DNA of 7,203 nucleotides from Bacteroides sp. UBA1773 (GTDB taxonomy: Bacteria > Bacteroidota > Bacteroidia > Bacteroidales > Bacteroidaceae): assembly GCA_002315285.1 (NCBI GenBank), contig DCGR01000042.1, positions 1 through 7,203 of the forward strand, written 5' to 3'. Positions 1 to 5,575 of this stretch are shown here, one piece after another. The stretch's first letter is position 1; every line of letters begins with the position of its first letter. The notes under the pieces were generated by a model. The model was given only the letters and a program-made list of their open reading frames with translations, had not been told where the DNA came from and did no database searches. A program made the translations under genes and the position numbers.

Positions 1-57
1 AAAGAAACCGCTGCGGAATTAAGGTTATCTACTGTAATACGACTCTTCCACACAATG

Positions 58-246
58 TCAAATAGACAGACTACTAGGCACTTCTGACTCTATTTGCCGT
101 TCGTTCTTGTGTTGCGCACATTGTCGGCGACACATACATCCCTTACACCCATCATTATCCAGCCTGCAACGTCGCTTGACAATATGGCATATAGCCACAC
201 AAACAACAAGCATGACAACAAGGATGACAATCAATGTCGAAATCAT
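58..246 (-). CDS. Small Cys-rich single-span membrane protein, FeoB-associated-like
   Basis: This 62-residue protein has a hydrophobic N-terminal segment (about residues 2-22, rich in Ile, Val and Leu). A basic stretch follows (KRR, 24-26), then a cysteine cluster C34-x2-C37-x-C39-x3-C43 with extra Cys at 16, 20 and 27, and a polar tail. A membrane anchor followed by a CxGC-type cluster is the layout of FeoB-associated Cys-rich membrane proteins, which are thought to accompany ferrous-iron transport. No feoB lies in the window, so the iron link is inference. I chose the ATG at 244-246. The frame stays open upstream to a TTG at 319-321, but that extension runs through two strong hairpins (257-279 and 300-317) and adds nothing that looks like a domain. 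No promoter box is visible just upstream, so expression probably depends on read-through from the winged-helix gene. It could instead be an unrelated small Cys-rich membrane protein. Confidence 0.6.
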   Translation of the reverse strand: MISTLIVILVVMLVVCVAICHIVKRRCRLDNDGCKGCMCRRQCAQHKNERQIESEVPSSLSI

Positions 247-250
247 TGGC

Positions 251-279
251 AAAAAAGAGTACAAGAATTTCTTGTACTC
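251..279 (-). terminator. Perfect 11-bp palindrome followed by T6 on the minus strand
   Basis: Arms at 257-267 and 269-279 are perfect reverse complements (11 bp each) around a single central base. Read on the minus strand the hairpin is followed at once by six T (251-256), the shape of an intrinsic terminator, although the stem is A+T-rich. It ends only 4 nt before the ATG of the Cys-rich gene, so it could also be an attenuator, a translation-blocking hairpin or an operator. What it does is inference. Confidence 0.5.
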
Positions 280-295
280 ATCTCTTTCATGATAG

Positions 296-317
296 AAAAG
301 GCTGAGGAGACTCAGCC
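296..317 (-). terminator. Intrinsic terminator after the winged-helix gene
   Basis: A perfect 7-bp G+C-rich stem (GGCTGAG / CTCAGCC, 300-306 and 311-317) encloses a 4-nt loop. On the minus strand it is followed by TTTT (296-299). It lies 9 nt beyond the TAA of the winged-helix gene (327-329). The plus strand has no T-run on the other side, so it should work on minus-strand transcripts only. Confidence 0.75.
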
Positions 318-326
318 ACAAATCAA

Positions 327-527
327 TTATAACAATTTGATGGACAATTCCTTTCCATCGTCCTGCACCATCACTTTGTTTTCACGAAGCAACCAGCCAA
401 GAGCCAAATAGAAATCCTTGTCCGTTTTCAGCTTGGCTTCCTTCTTGATTTCTTTCTGCGTCAACCCACCTTTTCCCTCTAATGCACGCCAAATCTGACC
501 CGCCATTGTTCCTACTTTTTCTTCCAT
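327..527 (-). CDS. Winged helix-turn-helix domain protein (DUF2582-like)
   Basis: This 66-residue protein consists almost wholly of one winged-helix fold. An N-terminal helix carries MAGQIWRAL (8-16). A helix-turn-helix-like region follows (GLTQKEIKKEAKL, 21-33), then a helix containing FYLALGWLLRENKV (39-52), and a short beta wing ending LSIKL. The GWLLRE(N/D)K signature and the size match the DUF2582 winged-helix proteins common in Bacteroidetes, whose targets are unknown. I set the start at the ATG at 525-527. The open frame continues upstream to 821 only because it is antisense to the dehydrogenase gene. A good Bacteroidetes promoter sits about 40 nt upstream and a strong terminator follows the stop, so it is a compact unit. 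DNA binding is a family-level inference; the protein could instead mediate protein contacts. Confidence 0.82.
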   Translation of the reverse strand: MEEKVGTMAGQIWRALEGKGGLTQKEIKKEAKLKTDKDFYLALGWLLRENKVMVQDDGKELSIKLL

Positions 528-566
528 TACATCTAAAATTAAATGACACAAACATCTTATCGACTG

Positions 567-597
567 CAAAATTACATTATTTTCACGCACATTCAAT
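567..597 (-). promoter_or_regulatory. Bacteroidetes-type promoter for the winged-helix gene
   Basis: On the minus strand a -33 ATTG (597-594) is followed after 19 nt by TAATTTTG (574-567), a perfect match to the Bacteroidetes -7 box TAnnTTTG. It predicts a transcript start near 560-562 and a leader of roughly 35 nt before the ATG at 527. No transcript data are available here. Confidence 0.6.
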
Positions 598-614
598 AGA
601 ACTTGTGGATTTTT

Positions 615-646
615 ATTGGGATTATCAAAAAATAAGCGTATTTTTG
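615..646 (+). promoter_or_regulatory. Bacteroidetes-type promoter for the hydroxyacid dehydrogenase
   Basis: ATTG (615-618) as the -33 element is followed after 20 nt by TATTTTTG (639-646), a perfect TAnnTTTG -7 box. The predicted start lies near 651-653, giving a leader of about 17 nt ahead of the ATG at 669. It is divergent from the winged-helix promoter, and the two -33 elements are about 17 nt apart. Confidence 0.65.
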
Positions 647-668
647 TGGCAAATATAGAGTAAGAGAT

Positions 669-1640
669 ATGAGTTGTACGCCACTTAACATTGTCATTTT
701 GGATGGCTTCTGTTTGAGTCAAAACGATTTGTCCTGGAACGATTTTGAACAACTTGGCAAATTGACCATTTACCCACGGACTATGCCAGAAGATGTCATA
801 CCACGCATAAAGGATGCCCAAGTTGTCATCACGAACAAAACAGTAATCTCTGAGGAAATCATCAAAAACAGTCCAAAGTTACAATACATTGGTGTACTTG
901 CCACAGGTTACAATGTCGTGGACATTGCATGTGCAAAATCCCATGGCATCGTTGTGACCAATGTTCCGGCCTACAGCACATATAGTGTAGCTCAGCTCGT
1001 ATTCGCTCACCTGCTTAACATAACCAACCACATAGCCTGCTATGCCGAGAAAAATCGCGAAGGACGTTGGAGCGTTTCCGAAGATTTCTGTTATCTGGAT
1101 ACACCTTTGACCGAACTTGCAGGAAAGAAAATGGGGATCATTGGTATGGGCAACACAGGACAGGCCACCGCCACCATCGCCCAAGCATTGGGCATGAAAG
1201 TATATGTCTTTTCATCAAAGCCTTATCGCTATCTGCCAGAAGGAGTGACGAAATTGGAAATCGATGACATCTTCGCGCAATGTGACATAGTATCACTGCA
1301 CTGCCCACTGACAAAAGACACGGAATGCTTGGTAAATGCAAAGCGGCTGGCTCTAATGAAACGGCAGGCCATCATCATCAACACCGCACGTGGAGGACTC
1401 GTCAACGAACAAGATTTGGCTTACGCACTCAACAACGACATCATCATGGCTGCTGCGGTAGATGTGCTGAGCACAGAGCCACCAAAAGCCGACAACCCTT
1501 TGCTGGCAGCCAAAAACTGTTACATCACGCCACACATAGCATGGGCTACCATCGAGGCGCGCAAACGCCTCAAGGCTGTCGCTTTGGACAATTTGAAAGC
1601 ATTCATCGCGGGGAAGCCAAACAACAACGTCGCAGTGTAA
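669..1640 (+). CDS. D-2-hydroxyacid dehydrogenase (glycerate dehydrogenase / hydroxypyruvate reductase type)
   Basis: This 323-residue cytosolic enzyme has the usual length and order for the family: a split substrate domain (1-~100 and ~290-323) around a Rossmann domain (~100-290). The dinucleotide motif GMGNTG (159-164) is intact. The catalytic triad is present: R241 in NTARGG, E270 in STEPP and H289 in TPHIAWAT. The TPHIAWAT(I/L)EAR block is the form I associate with glycerate dehydrogenase, which interconverts hydroxypyruvate and D-glycerate (hprA-like). The substrate is still an inference, because this family also covers D-lactate and other 2-keto acids. The second beta strand ends in FSSK (181-184) rather than the Asp that usually selects NAD, which points to NADPH or mixed use. 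It is transcribed alone from the 615-646 promoter and converges on rarA with 28 nt between the stops. Confidence 0.92.
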   Translation: MSCTPLNIVILDGFCLSQNDLSWNDFEQLGKLTIYPRTMPEDVIPRIKDAQVVITNKTVISEEIIKNSPKLQYIGVLATGYNVVDIACAKSHGIVVTNVPAYSTYSVAQLVFAHLLNITNHIACYAEKNREGRWSVSEDFCYLDTPLTELAGKKMGIIGMGNTGQATATIAQALGMKVYVFSSKPYRYLPEGVTKLEIDDIFAQCDIVSLHCPLTKDTECLVNAKRLALMKRQAIIINTARGGLVNEQDLAYALNNDIIMAAAVDVLSTEPPKADNPLLAAKNCYITPHIAWATIEARKRLKAVALDNLKAFIAGKPNNNVAV

Positions 1641-1668
1641 AGAAACAATCCATGAGAAGAGAGGGGGG

Positions 1669-2943
1669 TCATAGCTTATCGTCTCCCCATAGTTGTTTCA
1701 TACGTTCGGCTATTTTTTGTTCCGAAGGATTGTTTTGGGCTATCCAGAAACGTTTTTCATCGATACTTTCAGGCAAAAATTGCTGTTTCACGAAGTTATC
1801 CTTATAATCATGTGCATACTTATAGCCACTTGCATATCCCAATTGTTCCATCAGTTTCGTGGGAGCATTGCGTAGGTGCAAAGGCACAGGCAGATTTCCC
1901 GATGCCTGCACTTCGCGCAAAGCTGATCCTATGCCCATATAGGCCGAATTACTCTTAGGGCTGGTAGCCAAATACACGGTAGCCTCGGCAAGTGGAATAC
2001 GCCCTTCTGGCCACCCTATCTTTGCAACCGCATCAAAAGCCGCATTGGCCAACAAGAGAGCATTTGGATTGGCCAGTCCTATGTCCTCCGCTGCCGATAT
2101 CACCAATCGACGAGCAATAAAGGTGGGATCCTCCCCACCCTCAACCATCCTCGCCAACCAATACAGAGCCGCATCGGGATCACTGCCACGAATGCTCTTG
2201 ATGAAAGCGGAAACAATGTCATAATGCAATTCACCATCCTTGTCGTAGGCCAAGGGATTCTGCTGCAGACGTTGCCTCACCTTCTCATCAGTAATGACAA
2301 TTTCACCCGATACATCCTCTGCCTCCACCACCAGTTCAAGGATGTTGAGCAGTTTCCGCGCATCACCTCCAGAATAGCGCAACATGGCGTCCGTCTCCTT
2401 CACCACCACATTTTTCTTCCTCAGCATCGCATCCTTGTCCAATGCGTTAGCAAGCAATTTCAGCAAGTCATCCTTTTCCAACGACTTCAACACATACACC
2501 TGGCAGCGCGACAACAACGGACGTATCACCTCAAACGAAGGATTCTCGGTGGTAGCACCTATCAAGGTCACCACGCCCGTTTCCACAGCGCCCAATAGCG
2601 AGTCTTGTTGTGACTTGCTGAAACGGTGGATTTCGTCGATGAACAATATAGGACTCGCCTGCGAAAAGAAACGCGCGTTTTTTGCACGCTCTATCACTTC
2701 ACGCACGTCCTTCACGCCACTCGTCACCGCGCTGAGCGTATAAAAAGGGGTCTCGAGTTTGTTTGCGATAATTTGTGCCAAGGTAGTCTTTCCCACGCCT
2801 GGAGGGCCCCACAGTATGAACGAGCTGATTCTACCCGAATCAATCATCCGGCGCAAAACAGCTCCCTCGCCTATCAAATGCTGCTGGCCTATGTATTCGT
2901 TAAGCGTTTGTGGACGCAGTCTCTCAGCTAATGGTTTCGACAT
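1669..2943 (-). CDS. rarA: Replication-associated recombination protein A (AAA+ ATPase, MgsA/RarA)
   Basis: This 424-residue AAA+ ATPase belongs to the RarA/Mgs1/WRNIP1 clamp-loader-like family, which acts at stalled replication forks and in recombination. The N-terminus carries the family signature (PLAERLRPQTLNEYIGQQHL, 4-23). Then come Walker A GPPGVGKTT (46-54), Walker B ILFIDEIH (99-106), sensor 1 in ATTENPS (130-136), an arginine finger in LLSRC (R146) and sensor 2 in GGDARKLLN (R196). The C-terminal half has the family's tetramerisation region, including SIRGSDPDAALYWLARM (250-266), and reaches full length. Its ATG lies inside the glycosyltransferase gene (16-nt overlap), so translation is probably coupled, and it is the last gene of the operon with mtaB. 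Nothing in it looks broken. Confidence 0.96.
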   Translation of the reverse strand: MSKPLAERLRPQTLNEYIGQQHLIGEGAVLRRMIDSGRISSFILWGPPGVGKTTLAQIIANKLETPFYTLSAVTSGVKDVREVIERAKNARFFSQASPILFIDEIHRFSKSQQDSLLGAVETGVVTLIGATTENPSFEVIRPLLSRCQVYVLKSLEKDDLLKLLANALDKDAMLRKKNVVVKETDAMLRYSGGDARKLLNILELVVEAEDVSGEIVITDEKVRQRLQQNPLAYDKDGELHYDIVSAFIKSIRGSDPDAALYWLARMVEGGEDPTFIARRLVISAAEDIGLANPNALLLANAAFDAVAKIGWPEGRIPLAEATVYLATSPKSNSAYMGIGSALREVQASGNLPVPLHLRNAPTKLMEQLGYASGYKYAHDYKDNFVKQQFLPESIDEKRFWIAQNNPSEQKIAERMKQLWGDDKL

Positions 2944-3962
2944 GATATCAATTGATGAAATGTTTTCTTGTTACACACATGATACTTCCACAATACCGAA
3001 AAATCTAATTGCTCGCGCACATGCCTCACTGTCATTTTCTGCAGGTTTTCCTCGCGCGAAGCGCTAAACGACCATCTCAGCCGCCAAAATTCCGTTCGTG
3101 CCCTGCACACCGCCTTGGCATTGCCCACCTCTCCCTTCGCCAGAAACGCGCAAGCCGCCATGTAGTCAAGGAGAAAACGCAGGCACATCACCACCAGAAA
3201 TCGCCCTTGGGGCAGATTCTTGTAAAGCATCAGCAGGTTGTTACGGAAGTTCAAAAATGTTTTCCTGGGATTCTCCTTGCCGAGTGTCGCCCCCCCCACG
3301 TGGTACACCACACTTTGGGGCACGCACACAATTCCTCGTCCTCGACTTCGCAGGCGCCAACACAAATCTATTTCTTCCTGATGGGCGAAAAAGCGGCCAT
3401 CCAATCCACCTGCCTTCCGATAATCGTCCAGCCGTATCAGCATACAGGCACCCGAAGCCCAGAACAGCTGACACACATCATCATACTGATGCTCATCGCG
3501 TTCCGTCACTCCAAACACCCTCCCTCGGCAAAACAAATACCCTAGACTATCCATAAAACCTCCTGAGGCACCCGCATATTCAAATCTTTCCCTGTCGTGC
3601 CAACTCAATATCTTGGGCTGGCAAGCCGCCACTTCCGGGTGCTTGTCCATATAGTCCACCAATACGTCAATCCAACCTCTGGAGACCTCCACATCACTGT
3701 TGAGCAACACCACATACTCTGCCTCCACCTGTTCCAGCGCCTTATTATAGCCATCGGCAAAGCCATAGTTCCTATCCAGCTGAATCCACCGTACTTCAGG
3801 AAATGCCCTACCCACAGCCTCAGCAGAATCATCAGTCGAACCATTATCGGCCACCACCACCTCAGCCAAATCGTCTGGAGTTTCATCCACCACCGAAGGC
3901 AAGAATCGACGCAACATTGTAGCACCATTCCAATTCAAAATCACAATCGATACCCTTTTCAT
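2928..3962 (-). CDS. GT2-family glycosyltransferase (WbbL/rhamnosyltransferase-like)
   Basis: This 344-residue GT-A fold enzyme likely transfers a sugar from a nucleotide donor onto a cell-surface glycan at the cytoplasmic membrane. Visible motifs: SIVILNWNG (5-13), ADNGSTDDS (38-46) for nucleotide binding, LLNSDVEV (86-93) as the metal-binding DxD-like site, WASGACMLIR (168-177), and FFAHQEEIDLCWRL (191-204) with the acidic residues of the acceptor site. Then comes YHVGGATLGK (220-229) and a more hydrophobic C-terminal part (about 255-275) that may touch the membrane. Donor and acceptor cannot be read from sequence. I set the start at the ATG at 3960-3962, since family members begin MK(K/R)VS(I/V)VILNWNG. 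A GTG two codons upstream is the alternative. It lies 9 nt after mtaB and overlaps rarA by 16 nt. A run of eight G in the coding strand falls in the HVGGA codons. Confidence 0.9.
   Translation of the reverse strand: MKRVSIVILNWNGATMLRRFLPSVVDETPDDLAEVVVADNGSTDDSAEAVGRAFPEVRWIQLDRNYGFADGYNKALEQVEAEYVVLLNSDVEVSRGWIDVLVDYMDKHPEVAACQPKILSWHDRERFEYAGASGGFMDSLGYLFCRGRVFGVTERDEHQYDDVCQLFWASGACMLIRLDDYRKAGGLDGRFFAHQEEIDLCWRLRSRGRGIVCVPQSVVYHVGGATLGKENPRKTFLNFRNNLLMLYKNLPQGRFLVVMCLRFLLDYMAACAFLAKGEVGNAKAVCRARTEFWRLRWSFSASREENLQKMTVRHVREQLDFSVLWKYHVCNKKTFHQLISCRNH
3290..3297 (-). repeat. G8 homopolymer in the glycosyltransferase coding strand
   Basis: Eight consecutive C on the plus strand are eight G in the coding strand of the GT2 gene, spanning codons for V222 to A225. 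The HxGG family motif explains part of the run, but the codon choice makes it unbroken. Slippage by one base would shift the frame after about two thirds of the protein. Confidence 0.85.
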
Positions 3963-3971
3963 TGCCACTTA

Positions 3972-5312
3972 TTATTTGATTTCAGCCCTCAACGAACTTC
4001 CATCGGCACTCATTCCCTCCATCCGCACGCGCACTATCTCATTGTCGAGTGCATTGTTTCGATCCATCTCTACCCGAATGTAGTTTTCCGTAAATCCGTG
4101 CATCACATCGCCCGTCTTTGCTCTTTCTACAAGTACGGAGGCCTCTTGGCCTACGTGCGACAGATAAAATTCTCGGATTTTCTGTTCCGACAAGTCCAAC
4201 AAGCGTTGGCTCCGGCAATGCTTTTCCTTCGGATCCACTACGTAGTCAATCTTCAGAGCTTGTGTGCCTGGGCGTTCGGAGTAGCTGAACACGTGCAACT
4301 GGGTTACGGGTAGCGACTTCAGGAACTCGTAGGTCTGCTCAAAACATTCAGGCGTTTCGCCTCGTGTGCCAACCATCACATCCACCCCAATGAAGGCATC
4401 GGGCATCAGCGTCTTGATGGTCATTACCTTGTGGGCAAACAAAGCACTACCATACCTGCGGTGCATCAGCTTCAGCACCTCGTCGCTACCGCTTTGCAAA
4501 GGGATATGGAAATGAGGCATGAAAGCCCTGGAATGAGCCACATAAGCAATCAACTCATCACTCAGCAGGTCAGGCTCCAGCGACGATATTCTGTAACGGT
4601 CAACACCCATCACCCCATCCAAAGCCTTAATCAAATCCAAGAAACTCTCCCCAGTAGTCTTTCCAAAGTCACCTATATTGACACCCGTGATGACAATTTC
4701 CTTTCCGCCCTCACTTGCGACCCTCTCGGCTTGCTCCACCAGCGAAGCAATGCTCCCGTTCCTGCTTTTCCCACGAGCAAACGGAATGGTGCAATAGGTG
4801 CAAAAGTAGTCACATCCATCCTGTACTTTCAGGAAATAGCGGGTTCTATCTCCTCGTGAGCATGATGGCGAGAAGGTATGTATATCCTTGAACTTAGAAG
4901 TGACGAATTGTCCTACCGATTGTTCGGTTGCATGCTTGGGAACATTCTTCACCAGTTTCTCCACCATTTCCATCAGCCGTCCCTTTTCCTCGGCACCAAG
5001 CACTAGATCCACCCCCTCAATTTGCGCCACCGTTTCTGGTTTCAGTTGTGCATAACAACCTACCACCACCACATACGCCCCAGGATGCTGCTTCACCAGT
5101 TTGTGTATGGCCTGACGGCATTTCTTGTCGGCCACCTCAGTCACCGAGCAAGTGTTAATAATGCAGAAATCAGCCATTTCTCCCCTGCGTACGGGCCGCA
5201 CGCCACGTTCATTCATCAGTTGCCCAATCGTGGATGTCTCCGAAAAATTCAACTTACAACCCAGCGTGTAGTAAGCCGCTTTCTTGTCTTGAAATATAGT
5301 TTCATCTGTCAT
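3972..5312 (-). CDS. mtaB: tRNA t6A37 methylthiotransferase MtaB (radical SAM)
   Basis: This 446-residue enzyme adds a methylthio group to t6A at position 37 of ANN-decoding tRNAs, giving ms2t6A. Its N-terminal MTTase domain has the three cluster cysteines: C19 in LGCKLNFSET, C55 in INTCSVT and C86 in VGCYAQ. The radical-SAM core carries C167-x3-C171-x2-C174 (DGCDYFCTYC), followed by RGKSRN, SLEP (244-247) and HIPLQSGSD (269-277). A C-terminal TRAM-like domain covers about 385-446. The LGCKLNFSET form separates it from MiaB and RimO. I chose the ATG at 5310-5312. An in-frame ATG at 5418-5420 would add 36 residues with no family counterpart, across a T8 run and a promoter-like box. It is first in the operon, followed by the glycosyltransferase after 9 nt. 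Confidence 0.94.
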   Translation of the reverse strand: MTDETIFQDKKAAYYTLGCKLNFSETSTIGQLMNERGVRPVRRGEMADFCIINTCSVTEVADKKCRQAIHKLVKQHPGAYVVVVGCYAQLKPETVAQIEGVDLVLGAEEKGRLMEMVEKLVKNVPKHATEQSVGQFVTSKFKDIHTFSPSCSRGDRTRYFLKVQDGCDYFCTYCTIPFARGKSRNGSIASLVEQAERVASEGGKEIVITGVNIGDFGKTTGESFLDLIKALDGVMGVDRYRISSLEPDLLSDELIAYVAHSRAFMPHFHIPLQSGSDEVLKLMHRRYGSALFAHKVMTIKTLMPDAFIGVDVMVGTRGETPECFEQTYEFLKSLPVTQLHVFSYSERPGTQALKIDYVVDPKEKHCRSQRLLDLSEQKIREFYLSHVGQEASVLVERAKTGDVMHGFTENYIRVEMDRNNALDNEIVRVRMEGMSADGSSLRAEIK

Positions 5313-5320
5313 CTCAAGTG

Positions 5321-5328
5321 CAAATTTA
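5321..5328 (-). promoter_or_regulatory. Candidate -7 box for the mtaB operon
   Basis: The minus strand reads TAAATTTG (5328-5321), a perfect TAnnTTTG box, but no TTG-type -33 element stands at the expected 19-20 nt. The predicted start would be only a few nt before the ATG at 5312, implying a very short leader or none. This could be a chance match in A+T-rich DNA. Confidence 0.35.
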
Positions 5329-5340
5329 GATAATATTATC
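5329..5340. repeat. 12-bp perfect palindrome beside the mtaB -7 box
   Basis: GATAATATTATC reads the same on both strands and abuts the candidate -7 box, where a repressor would block polymerase. The half-site GATAAT resembles the repeated hexamer of Fur-type boxes, but one hexamer pair is too little to name a regulator. Confidence 0.35.
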
Positions 5341-5512
5341 GGATTATTGACCGATAGGGACAAAAAAAAGCCAACAACTCCCTCAAGGCTATCAAAATAT
5401 ATCCTTGATTCTTTACTCATGAATTCTTATCAATAATTTCAAGCACAGCTTCTTACTAAAAGATGATCAATCAGACCACGATCACAAATCATGCGTTGGT
5501 CCCTTGTTCCCT

Positions 5513-5544
5513 CTTGAATTATTGATTGGAAAATGCTATATTTG
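5513..5544 (+). promoter_or_regulatory. Bacteroidetes-type promoter for the exported amidase
   Basis: CTTG (5513-5516) is followed after 20 nt by TATATTTG (5537-5544), a perfect -7 box. The start is predicted near 5549-5551, leaving a leader of about 25 nt before the ATG at 5576. This supports that ATG over the in-frame TTG at 5504, which would lie upstream of the transcript. Confidence 0.65.
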
Positions 5545-5575
5545 CAGCCGAATTATAGACTTACAATTATTCTGT

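Noticed and set aside
1..87. Open plus-strand frame from the left edge with a faintly helix-turn-helix-like run (KETAAELRLS) before a TGA at 85-87.
   Set aside because: Only 28 codons are visible, the rest does not follow any HTH family spacing I know, and it overlaps the end of the Cys-rich gene on the other strand. It could be a gene tail but is not supportable.
528..821. Upstream extension of the winged-helix frame to a 164-residue protein.
   Set aside because: The extra residues are antisense to the dehydrogenase gene and pass through its promoter; the 66-residue form matches the family.
1663..1688. Possible G-run/C-run hairpin between the convergent dehydrogenase and rarA genes.
   Set aside because: Only four G-C pairs around a 16-nt loop, partly inside the rarA coding end and without a T-run; not convincing as a terminator.
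3009..3545. Long plus-strand open frames opposite the glycosyltransferase gene (also 3098-3556 and 3597-4313).
   Set aside because: They are His/Pro/Ser-rich, have no recognisable motif, and lie antisense to a well-supported gene; they are codon-bias shadows.
5361..5392. T8 run preceded by a short AGCC/GGCT stem on the minus strand upstream of mtaB, resembling an attenuator.
   Set aside because: The stem is only 4 bp with mismatches inside, and no promoter upstream of it was found.
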